Of a DNA stretch of 64,000 nt, positions 50,399 through 57,474 are shown in pieces. Where the stretch lies: positions 2,480,001 through 2,544,000 of the forward strand of contig CP107208.1 in assembly GCA_025758045.1 (NCBI GenBank), in the 5' to 3' direction. Under the pieces are notes generated by a model, which saw nothing but the letters and a program-made list of their open reading frames with translations, had not been told where the DNA came from and did no database searches. The stretch's first letter is position 1. Each line of letters starts with the position of its first letter. The DNA comes from Oscillospiraceae bacterium (lineage in GTDB: Bacteria; Bacillota; Clostridia; Oscillospirales; Ruminococcaceae). The translations under genes and the position numbers were made by a program.

Positions 50399-50429
50399 CA
50401 CATAGAGATTTTCTGTCAAATCCTATGTG
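50399..50429 (-). promoter_or_regulatory. Hairpin just ahead of the spoIIID ribosome site
   Basis: CACATAG-A-GATTT and AAATC-CTATGTG pair over 12 positions with one bulge, ending two bases before GGGAGGG. It could affect ribosome access. Confidence 0.45.
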
Positions 50430-50481
50430 AAAAGGCCGCAGGATATGCTATGCCATACCCATCAACAGAGGAAATAGCAAA

Positions 50482-50514
50482 ACAGCCCCGGGCGCTGCAT
50501 CCGTCCGGGGCTGT
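50482..50514 (-). terminator. Terminator of the WG-repeat lipoprotein pair
   Basis: Minus strand ACAGCCCCGG and CCGGGGCTGT form a perfect 10-bp stem followed by TTTG. Confidence 0.8.
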
Positions 50515-50517
50515 CAT

Positions 50518-51864
50518 TTAATAGCTTCGTTCCAGATAATCCAGGTTGGTCCAGCCAAACTGACCCTGATACTGCACCAGCACCCAGGCGGGGGCCGTAT
50601 TGGAAGAACCGTAGATGCGCAGGGAAGTGTACTCCGGGATCTTTCCCACAATATCATACTCTGTGCCTGGTCCGGCGCGCAGGTTCAGGCGGCCGCCCTC
50701 GGTGATAACGCGGGCATAGGAGAAGGTGCGCGTGTCGGGCGCGGTGATGTCCTCCGGCAGGTCGTCCAGAGGATCAGGCTTCGTCACACCGGGGATCGTG
50801 TACTGGTGCCATCCGTCGTCCAGCTTGACCCAGGCGGTGCCACCGTCCCAGACAAGGCCATCATACGTGCAGGGGACATATTCTGCCCCTGCGCGATCAA
50901 GCAGGCCGAATTTTCCGCTGCGGCTCACGGGGGTATAGCCGTTCAGCAGCGGTGCGGCACGCCGGAAAAGGAAGGAGCCATCCCCAGAAGTGTTGGTATA
51001 ATACACACTATCGTAACAAACCGGCGTCACTTCCTCGCCCATCGTGCCCAGGTACACCCACTTGCCTTCCCGCTCTGCGGGGGCAAGCGTGGCATCAAAA
51101 AAGTAGTCGGCAAGAGTGTAGTGGTAGATGTTTGCCGCACTGCCATTGCGGCGGCGGTAAATGTATTGTCCATCACTGATAATACTGACGTGGTCGTCGC
51201 CCTCGTCTTCCGTTACGCCAGTCTGGACCGGCACATAGCCGTCCACCCGGCCGCTGTACAGCAGCATGTCTTCGTCTGTCGGCGCGGCCAATTCTCCCGG
51301 GCCCATTGAGCCGCTGTATATATATACTTTGTAATCCGTCAGGTAGACAAACTCCAGATAGGTGCCGCCATCGTGGGCCGCGCAGAGCATGCCGTCGCCG
51401 CTTTCCCGCAGCAAAACGTTGATCCGCTTTTCTTCGGCTAGCATCTCATCCCAAGGTAAATTATCCTGATAACCGTGCCAGCGGCGGCCTTCAATAAAAC
51501 ATTCAACCAACGGCTGCGGTGCGCGGCAGGGCAGTACCTCGGTACCATCGCTGCGCATCAGGCCCCACAGGCCGTCTTTGCACATCGTGTAATAGTCGGT
51601 CTCCGGGTACGGTTGAAAGGCACGCTCGTAGCCAATGAGCCGAATATCATCATAATCCAGCACATCCGCATCCGTCGACACAAGCCCCTGCGGCGGAGCA
51701 GTAGTCGGCGCAGGGGTGGCGGCACTTTCGGATGTCTCCGCCGTGGCGGCGGTTTCGGGGGTAGCCGCAGGCTGACCATCCGTAACAGGCGCACTGGACC
51801 GTACTTGCCCAGCAGCGCACCCTGTCAGCAACAGCGCTATGACAGCACAAACCATCCGTTTCAT
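50518..51864 (-). CDS. WG-repeat/SH3-domain lipoprotein (paralogue 1)
   Basis: Predicted surface lipoprotein of 448 residues. The signal peptide ends LLLTGC (Cys15), followed by an Ala/Thr/Pro linker. The body has WG-type beta motifs (MCKDGLWGLMRSDGTEVLPC; REGKWVYLGTMGEEVTPVCY; RSGKFGLLDRAGAEYVPC). The last ~65 residues form a bacterial SH3 domain (GGRLNLRAGPGTEYDIVGKIPE). ATG 51864 is chosen from the lipoprotein signal and GGGAG eight bases before it. It lies 47 bases after a paralogue of the same architecture and is probably co-transcribed. SH3b domains often bind cell-wall peptides; function unknown. Confidence 0.8.
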   Translation of the reverse strand: MKRMVCAVIALLLTGCAAGQVRSSAPVTDGQPAATPETAATAETSESAATPAPTTAPPQGLVSTDADVLDYDDIRLIGYERAFQPYPETDYYTMCKDGLWGLMRSDGTEVLPCRAPQPLVECFIEGRRWHGYQDNLPWDEMLAEEKRINVLLRESGDGMLCAAHDGGTYLEFVYLTDYKVYIYSGSMGPGELAAPTDEDMLLYSGRVDGYVPVQTGVTEDEGDDHVSIISDGQYIYRRRNGSAANIYHYTLADYFFDATLAPAEREGKWVYLGTMGEEVTPVCYDSVYYTNTSGDGSFLFRRAAPLLNGYTPVSRSGKFGLLDRAGAEYVPCTYDGLVWDGGTAWVKLDDGWHQYTIPGVTKPDPLDDLPEDITAPDTRTFSYARVITEGGRLNLRAGPGTEYDIVGKIPEYTSLRIYGSSNTAPAWVLVQYQGQFGWTNLDYLERSY

Positions 51865-51911
51865 CGCTTTCACTCCCTGCTTTCTTTTATTTATAAGGAA
51901 ACGTCTTTTCC

Positions 51912-53243
51912 TTATTGCGTTACTTCTTCCAGGTATTCCATGCTTACCCAGCCATACCACCCGGCATATTTGCTCAGCATCCAGGTGTTATCCTCGTTAT
52001 GGCCCAAGTCCTGCAGGCAGGTATGCGCGGGCACCAACTGCCATTTATTGTAGTTGGTCCCCGGACCTACGCGCATGTTCAGCCCCACATCCGAGGTGAC
52101 GCGCCAGTAATGGTCGGTGGCTTTCAGCTCTTTCGGGTAGGTCCAGATGTTCATCTTCGTGTCTGTCCAATCCTCAGGCACACCGGGGATGCGTTGACTC
52201 TGCCATTCGCCGTTCTGCTTCAGCCACAGCACATGCCCGTTCCAGGCGGCATACTCATACTCGCAGGGAATGTATTCCTTCCCAGTGGAATCCAGCACGC
52301 CCCACTTGCCATCTCGGCAGACAGCCGCGTAGCCGTTCAGCAGCGGCGAAGCATACCGCAGTGCATAGTTATTCGCGTAGTCCATACCATAAACCGGCTC
52401 GTACACGGTATCTGTTACCAGCTCTCCCTGCAAATTGATATAGCCCCACTTGCCGTTCAGCTTCACGGGGGCTAGGTTCTGGTCATAGAAGCACCCGGCA
52501 TCCTCGTAGACGGTATCGTTCAGCAGTTCACCGTCTGCATTGGCAAGCACATAACCGCCGGCCTCGGCTATTTCATAATAATAATAATAATTGGTGTCGC
52601 CGTTGCCGTCCATCCATTCGCAGCGTTGGCAGGGGAGATACTCGCCGTATATTTTATCTGTGTCGGTCAATGGCTCGTCATCGCCCATCATGCCGGCACT
52701 TTTACAGACTTTGCCGCTGTCAATATCATAGGTCCAGGCCAAAAGCAGACCGTCATGCTCGCCGCTGCAAAGCGTCCCGGCATTGGCTGCGGCCAGCGTA
52801 TCGTTATAGGTCTTCCAATCCTCGCTGCTGGCGCTTACGACGTAATGCCATTTCAAAGTGCTGCTTGCACAACGTCTTACGGGATTATCCGCCCGGCAGG
52901 GCAGCAGCACGGAACCGTCGCTTTCCATCAGGCCCCACTTGCCGTCCCGGCACATGGTATAATATCCGTCCGAAACCAGATCATCCTCGGCCAGCATGAC
53001 AGGCGGGTAGGTGTCGCGCATCGGCAGCATGATTGCGGTATAGCTGGTGCTCTCTGCCGTGGGTGTTTCCGTTGCTTCAGTTTCGGATGCAGCAGGTGCT
53101 TTGGTCGCTTCCGGTGCAGGCATCACCGCCGCTTCTGGCGTCTGCGTGACCGCAGGTGTACTTACTATATCCGTAGGATCTGCCTGCTTTGTTACACATC
53201 CTGCCAAAATCAGCATCATAGCTGCACAAAGTATCCGTTTCAT
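51912..53243 (-). CDS. WG-repeat/SH3-domain lipoprotein (paralogue 2)
   Basis: A 443-residue paralogue of the gene that follows it. Signal peptide MKRILCAAMMLILAGC with Cys16, Thr/Pro/Ala-rich linker, then WG motifs (MCRDGKWGLMESDGSVLLPC; LNGKWGYINLQGELVTDTVYEPVYG; CRDGKWGVLDSTGKEYIPCEYEYA) and a C-terminal SH3 domain (VGLNMRVGPGTNYNKWQLVP). AAGGAGGAAAAGCG precedes the ATG. A TATACT with a TGC extension at 53281-53286 is the likely -10 box. The pair looks like a tandem duplication that has since diverged. Confidence 0.8.
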   Translation of the reverse strand: MKRILCAAMMLILAGCVTKQADPTDIVSTPAVTQTPEAAVMPAPEATKAPAASETEATETPTAESTSYTAIMLPMRDTYPPVMLAEDDLVSDGYYTMCRDGKWGLMESDGSVLLPCRADNPVRRCASSTLKWHYVVSASSEDWKTYNDTLAAANAGTLCSGEHDGLLLAWTYDIDSGKVCKSAGMMGDDEPLTDTDKIYGEYLPCQRCEWMDGNGDTNYYYYYEIAEAGGYVLANADGELLNDTVYEDAGCFYDQNLAPVKLNGKWGYINLQGELVTDTVYEPVYGMDYANNYALRYASPLLNGYAAVCRDGKWGVLDSTGKEYIPCEYEYAAWNGHVLWLKQNGEWQSQRIPGVPEDWTDTKMNIWTYPKELKATDHYWRVTSDVGLNMRVGPGTNYNKWQLVPAHTCLQDLGHNEDNTWMLSKYAGWYGWVSMEYLEEVTQ

Positions 53244-53288
53244 CGCTTTTCCTCCTTGCCATGTCTTTTTTTATATTAGTATAGCATA

Positions 53289-53322
53289 AAAGCCGTATCC
53301 TGCCCATACAGGATACGGCTTT
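53289..53322 (-). terminator. Terminator of the cysteine-synthase-like gene
   Basis: AAAGCCGTATCCTG and CAGGATACGGCTTT form a perfect 14-bp stem with a six-base loop; TTTT follows on the minus strand. The next gene's -10 box begins five bases later. Confidence 0.9.
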
Positions 53323-53369
53323 CGACACGAATTTTACATGGATTGCAAAGTTATTACAAGAGGGTGGGC

Positions 53370-54263
53370 TTATTCGTACATCCTTCGCCCGGCAAATATA
53401 CACAAGGGGCGCTTGGCCTTGCTCATCTCCATCAACTGTACGGCCGCGGCCAGGGTCGCGCCGCCGCTGGTGCAGGCAGGGATGCCGTCGCACAGCAGCA
53501 CTTCCTTCGAGGCCCGCTCCGCATCGGCGGTGGTCACGGTCAGCACCGTATCCACCACATAGGGGTTGTAGTTTTCCGGCACAAAGCCGGGGCCAATGCC
53601 CGCAATGCCGTGCTGGCCGATGAACCCGCCCGAAATGGCGGCGCACTCGGCAGGTTCCACCGCCACAATGCGGATCATGCTGTTCCACGCCTTGATGTAC
53701 TCGGCCACGCCGGTCACGGTGCCGCCGCTGCCCACACCGATGACGATGGCGTCAATGCTGTCCCCGGCGGCCTTCAAGATCTGCGGCCCGGTCACCCGGC
53801 GGTGATACTCCGGGTTGTCATCGTTGGCAAAGTAGTGGGTAAAGTAGCCGTGGTAGCGCTCGGCTGTCTCCTGGGCGATGCGATCCATCACCCGGCGGCC
53901 GCCGCTGCTACACACCACGATTTTCGCGCCCAGTTCCTGCAGCCGCTGGCGGCGGGCAATAGGCAGGTTGCTGGGCACTACCAAAATGCAGGGGTGCCCC
54001 GTGGTGGCACAGCTTACCGCCAGCGCCGCGCCAAAGCTGCCGGAACTGGCTTCCACCACCGGCATACCGGGCTGCAAAGCACCGCGCTCGGTAGCAAAGG
54101 CCAGCATCGTCTCAGCCAGGCCATCTTTGGAGGTCCCGGTAGCGCCGCCAAAGTCCAGATACGCCAAAATGCTGGATGTCAGCCCGTGGCGGCCGGAGTA
54201 TCCGTCCAGCCGCACAACAGGGGAACGGTATACATCCTGATAATAACTGCGCAGGATCGGCAT
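53370..54263 (-). CDS. Cysteine-synthase-family PLP enzyme
   Basis: Fold-type II PLP enzyme of 297 residues, related to O-acetylserine sulfhydrylase and cystathionine beta-synthase. PLP Lys46 is in GTSKDGLAETM; the phosphate loop is GVGSGGTVTG (~176-185). The substrate loop reads EASSGSFGAALA where CysK has TSGNTG, so the residue usually Asn is Ser. IPACTSGGATLAA supplies the C-terminal ring-N Ser region. ATG 54263 or TTG 54269 can start it, both near AAAGGAG. Single gene with TATAAT upstream and a strong terminator. Whether it makes cysteine or another amino acid is unclear. Confidence 0.82.
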   Translation of the reverse strand: MPILRSYYQDVYRSPVVRLDGYSGRHGLTSSILAYLDFGGATGTSKDGLAETMLAFATERGALQPGMPVVEASSGSFGAALAVSCATTGHPCILVVPSNLPIARRQRLQELGAKIVVCSSGGRRVMDRIAQETAERYHGYFTHYFANDDNPEYHRRVTGPQILKAAGDSIDAIVIGVGSGGTVTGVAEYIKAWNSMIRIVAVEPAECAAISGGFIGQHGIAGIGPGFVPENYNPYVVDTVLTVTTADAERASKEVLLCDGIPACTSGGATLAAAVQLMEMSKAKRPLCIFAGRRMYE

Positions 54264-54423
54264 GAACAAAATACTCCTTTCGACAAAGTGAATTTAATTA
54301 TAGCATACTTCCTGCCATTTTGCATCCTTTCGGGCATAAATATTTTTATACAAAGAAGTTGCCTGAATCGGCAAAAATCTATCGCAAAATTACCTGAATG
54401 TGTAAAAAAAGCCGCAAAACCTC

Positions 54424-54452
54424 TTGACTTCCGCGTTCCCAACTGTTATAAT
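54424..54452 (+). promoter_or_regulatory. Predicted promoter of ylxM-ffh
   Basis: TTGACT, 17 bases, consensus TATAAT. Confidence 0.8.
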
Positions 54453-54516
54453 TCATAGGCTGATGTAAAGAAAAACGCTTTACACAGTGCAAGCACAGCA
54501 AAGGAGGGCACAGGTC

Positions 54517-54915
54517 ATGGCGGGAAAACCGCAGAAAAACCTGGCGTATTCGGTGCTGCTGGACTTCTACGGCCCGGCCCTTACCGAAAAGCAGCGTGCC
54601 ATCCTTACCGAATATTATGACGAGGATCTTTCCCTTGCAGAGATTGCCGAGAATTTCGGCATTACCCGCCAGGGTGTGCGGGACGCCATCAAGCATGGCG
54701 AAGCCGCCCTGGATGAGCTGGAAGCGCAGCTGGGTAACGCCCGCCGCCACGCACAGATGCAGGAAGACCTCGCCCGGCTGCACCAGCTGGTCATGGAGAT
54801 CCGGTGTTGCAATTCGGGGCTGTTCAACCCGGTACCGCGCATCCGCACGGATACCGACGAAATGCTGAAGATCATAGAGCGTCTCGACGCGCAGGAGGAA
54901 CCAGATGGCGTTTGA
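54517..54915 (+). CDS. ylxM: YlxM-family DNA-binding protein
   Basis: Sigma-70 region-4-like helix-turn-helix protein of 132 residues usually encoded just before ffh and linked to the signal recognition particle pathway. LTEKQRAILTEYYDEDLSLAEIAENFGITRQGVRDAIKHGE (22-62) is the family core. ATG 54517 follows AAAGGAGGGCACAGGTC. It overlaps ffh by 11 bases. Confidence 0.92.
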   Translation: MAGKPQKNLAYSVLLDFYGPALTEKQRAILTEYYDEDLSLAEIAENFGITRQGVRDAIKHGEAALDELEAQLGNARRHAQMQEDLARLHQLVMEIRCCNSGLFNPVPRIRTDTDEMLKIIERLDAQEEPDGV

Positions 54916-56260
54916 GTCTTTAACAGATCGCCTGAATGGCGTATTCAAAAAACTGCGCGGCAAAGGCAAACTCACCGAGGCGGACATCAAAGCTGCCATG
55001 CGCGAAGTCCGCATGGCGCTGCTGGAAGCCGATGTCAACTACAAAGTTGCCAAAGACTTCTGCGCTCAGGTCTCTGAGCGTGCCATGGGGCAGGAGGTCA
55101 TGGAAAGCCTGACCCCCGCCCAGCAGGTCGTCAAGATCGTCAACGAGGAACTGACCAAGTTGATGGGCGGCGATGAGCCCCAGTATCTGCGCATCAAAAA
55201 CAAAGGCCAGACCGTGCTGATGATGTGCGGCCTGCAAGGTAACGGTAAAACCACCCACGCCGCCAAGCTGGGCCGGTACTACCGCAGCCAGGGCCGCCGC
55301 CCGTTGCTGGTCGCCTGTGACGTCTACCGTCCCGCCGCTATCGAGCAGTTGAAGATCGTTGGTGAGCAGGTCAACGTGCCCGTCTTTTCGATGGGCACCG
55401 AGAAGCCCGAGCTCATCGCCGAAAAGGCCATGGCTTATGCCAGGGACCACGGCAATGACATCGTGATCCTTGATACCGCAGGCCGTCTGCAGATTGACGA
55501 TGCCCTGATGGACGAGCTGGTCCGCATCAAGCAGCATGTCGAAGTCGACGAAACGCTGCTGGTTGTGGATGCCATGTCCGGCCAGGAGGCCGTCAATGTG
55601 GCCAAGACCTTCAACGAGAAGATCGGCATCACCGGTGTCATCCTGACCAAGACCGACGGCGACACCCGCGGCGGCGCAGCGCTTTCCGTCCTGGCCGTCA
55701 CCGGCAAGCCCATCTACTTCCAGGGCACCGGCGAAAAGCTGGAGGACCTCGAGCCGTTCTATCCGTCCCGCATGTCCAGCCGAATCCTGGGCATGGGCGA
55801 TGTGCTCTCCCTAATCGAAAAGGCACAGAGCGTTCAGTCTGACAAGGAAGCTGAGGACGCTGCCAAGCGCCTGATGGAAAACAAGTTCGACATGAACGAC
55901 CTGCTGGCCCAGTTCAAACAGATCAAAAAGATGGGCGGAGCTTCGGCTCTGCTGGCCATGATGCCCGGCGGCAATCAGATCGACGCTGATGCTCTGGACG
56001 AAAAGGCCCTGCCCCACATCGAGGCCATCATCTACTCGATGACCCCCGAAGAACGCGCCAAACCTTCCATCATCAACCCCAAGCGCAAGCGCCGCATCGC
56101 CGCAGGCTGCGGCCTGACGGTCGAGGATGTCAACAAGCTGCTGAAGCAGTACGACATGATGCAGAAGATGATGAAAAAGGTCAAGCGCAATCCCAAAGGT
56201 TTCATGCGCGGCCTGGGCAACCTTGGCGGCATGGGCGGCTTTAAAGGCTTCGGCCGGTAA
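54905..56260 (+). CDS. ffh: Signal recognition particle protein Ffh
   Basis: GTPase of 451 residues that binds signal sequences on nascent membrane proteins and docks with FtsY. N-domain, then G-domain with GLQGNGKTTHAAKLG, DVYRPAAIEQL, DTAGR and TKTDGDTRGGAAL, then the Met-rich M-domain with KRKRRIAAGCGLTVEDVNKLLKQYDMMQKMMKK and a Gly-rich end. The P-loop reads GNGKTT where GSGKTT is common. Coupled to ylxM by an 11-base overlap. Confidence 0.97.
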   Translation: MAFESLTDRLNGVFKKLRGKGKLTEADIKAAMREVRMALLEADVNYKVAKDFCAQVSERAMGQEVMESLTPAQQVVKIVNEELTKLMGGDEPQYLRIKNKGQTVLMMCGLQGNGKTTHAAKLGRYYRSQGRRPLLVACDVYRPAAIEQLKIVGEQVNVPVFSMGTEKPELIAEKAMAYARDHGNDIVILDTAGRLQIDDALMDELVRIKQHVEVDETLLVVDAMSGQEAVNVAKTFNEKIGITGVILTKTDGDTRGGAALSVLAVTGKPIYFQGTGEKLEDLEPFYPSRMSSRILGMGDVLSLIEKAQSVQSDKEAEDAAKRLMENKFDMNDLLAQFKQIKKMGGASALLAMMPGGNQIDADALDEKALPHIEAIIYSMTPEERAKPSIINPKRKRRIAAGCGLTVEDVNKLLKQYDMMQKMMKKVKRNPKGFMRGLGNLGGMGGFKGFGR

Positions 56261-56293
56261 AGCCCACTATAAATCCGGTATGACCCGCTCGGC

Positions 56294-56346
56294 TTTACGG
56301 CCCACGGGATGTACAATATAAACAGTAGCCCCGCAAGGGCCGTAAA
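56294..56346 (+). promoter_or_regulatory. rpsP promoter region inside a 10-bp inverted repeat
   Basis: TTTACG at 56294, 17 bases, TATAAA at 56317 form a promoter. TTTACGGCCC (56294-56303) and GGGCCGTAAA (56337-56346) are perfect inverted repeats bracketing it. Confidence 0.5.
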
Positions 56347-56369
56347 ACAATTTTTGGAGGAATATTACT

Positions 56370-56609
56370 ATGGTTAAGATTCGTCTGCGCCGCATGGGCG
56401 CCAAGAAGGCTCCTTTCTACCGCGTTGTTGTCGCTGACAGCCGTTTTGCTCGTGACGGCCGTTTCATCGAGGAGATCGGCTACTACGATCCCACCAAGAA
56501 CCCCAGCGTTGTCAGCATCGACGCCGATAAGGCCAAGCAGTGGCTGTCCAACGGCGCTCAGCCCACCGATACCGTTCGTGAGCTGCTGAAGAAAGCTTCC
56601 GTTCTGTAA
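56370..56609 (+). CDS. rpsP: Ribosomal protein S16
   Basis: Small-subunit protein of 79 residues: MVKIRLRRMGAKKAPFYRVVVADSR and IEEIGYYDP are diagnostic. TTGGAGG precedes the ATG. First gene of rpsP-khpA-rimM-trmD. Confidence 0.97.
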   Translation: MVKIRLRRMGAKKAPFYRVVVADSRFARDGRFIEEIGYYDPTKNPSVVSIDADKAKQWLSNGAQPTDTVRELLKKASVL

Positions 56610-56643
56610 TCTGTTCGCCTTGTTATAAGGGAGGGAACGCCAC

Positions 56644-56877
56644 ATGCAGGAACTCTTATTAGCCGTTGCCCGCGGCCTTGTCGAAGGCAAGGAGGCTGTG
56701 CAGGTGACCGTTGACCCCGTGCGTGATGACGGCACTACCGTCTATCACCTCAAAGTGGCTGAGTCCGATATGGGCCGCGTCATCGGCAAGCAGGGACGTA
56801 TCGCAAAGGCAATCCGCGTTGTTATGCGTGCCGCTGCTGTCCGCCAGGGCGAAAAAGTCATCGTTGAGATTGACTAA
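56644..56877 (+). CDS. khpA: KH-domain RNA-binding protein KhpA
   Basis: Single KH-domain protein of 77 residues; the GxxG loop is VIGKQGRIAKAIR. In Firmicutes it partners with KhpB (Jag/EloR) and affects cell elongation and mRNA levels. GGGAGG precedes the ATG. Its place between rpsP and rimM is conserved in the phylum. A terminator-like hairpin follows. Confidence 0.94.
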   Translation: MQELLLAVARGLVEGKEAVQVTVDPVRDDGTTVYHLKVAESDMGRVIGKQGRIAKAIRVVMRAAAVRQGEKVIVEID

Positions 56878-56884
56878 AACCTTT

Positions 56885-56917
56885 AAAGCACTTTGCCGTC
56901 TGGTAAAGTGCTTTTTT
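56885..56917 (+). terminator. Terminator-like hairpin between khpA and rimM
   Basis: AAAGCACTTT and AAAGTGCTTT form a perfect 10-bp stem; T6 overlaps and follows the right arm. It would divide the operon unless read-through is high. Confidence 0.75.
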
Positions 56918-56940
56918 ATTCTAGTAAGGAGGATCATTCC

Positions 56941-57471
56941 ATGCAAAGCTATCTTCCCGCCTGCAAGATCGTATCCACCCACGGCGTGCGTGGCGAAATG
57001 AAAGCCCTGCCGCTGTGTGACGGCGCAGAATTCCTGGCCAAGTTCAAGCGACTGTACGCTACCGCCGACGGCACAGGGGAGTGCCGCGTCCTCGGCGTGC
57101 GCACCCAGGGCAATGTCATCCTGCTGCGCCTGGCTGATGTAACCGATATGGACGCTGCACGCGCTCAGGTGGGCCGCACCTACTACTTTGCCAAGGCCGA
57201 CGCCCGTCTGCCCAAGGGCCGTTATTTTATCGATGACCTGTTGGGCTGTGAGGTCAGGGATGCCGACACCGGCGCTGTCTACGGCATCCTGACCGAGGTG
57301 GACCACCCCGCCGCCCAGGACATCTACACCGTCACCGATGCTGCAGGCGAGAAGCACATGCTGCCCGCCGTGCCAGAGTTTGTCAAGACCATCGACATCG
57401 ACGCCCGCACGATCCTGGTCACCCCCATCGACGGCATGTTCAACGATGCTGTCAACGGTGACAAGGAGTAA
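56941..57471 (+). CDS. rimM: Ribosome maturation factor RimM
   Basis: Assists assembly of the 30S head by binding S19 and 16S rRNA. 176 residues: KIVSTHGVRGEMKALPL in the N-terminal barrel and the PRC-barrel part with LLGCEVRDADTGAVYGILTEV and LPAVPEFVKTIDI. ATG 56941 follows AAGGAGGATCATTCC. trmD starts three bases after its stop. Confidence 0.95.
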   Translation: MQSYLPACKIVSTHGVRGEMKALPLCDGAEFLAKFKRLYATADGTGECRVLGVRTQGNVILLRLADVTDMDAARAQVGRTYYFAKADARLPKGRYFIDDLLGCEVRDADTGAVYGILTEVDHPAAQDIYTVTDAAGEKHMLPAVPEFVKTIDIDARTILVTPIDGMFNDAVNGDKE

Positions 57472-57474
57472 GGC

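Noticed and set aside
53322..53328. Another TTCGACA (Spo0A-box match) between the lipoprotein pair and the cysteine-synthase-like gene
   Set aside because: A seven-base match recurs by chance in 64 kb, and this one lies at the foot of a terminator; it also weakens the weight of the match at 24132.
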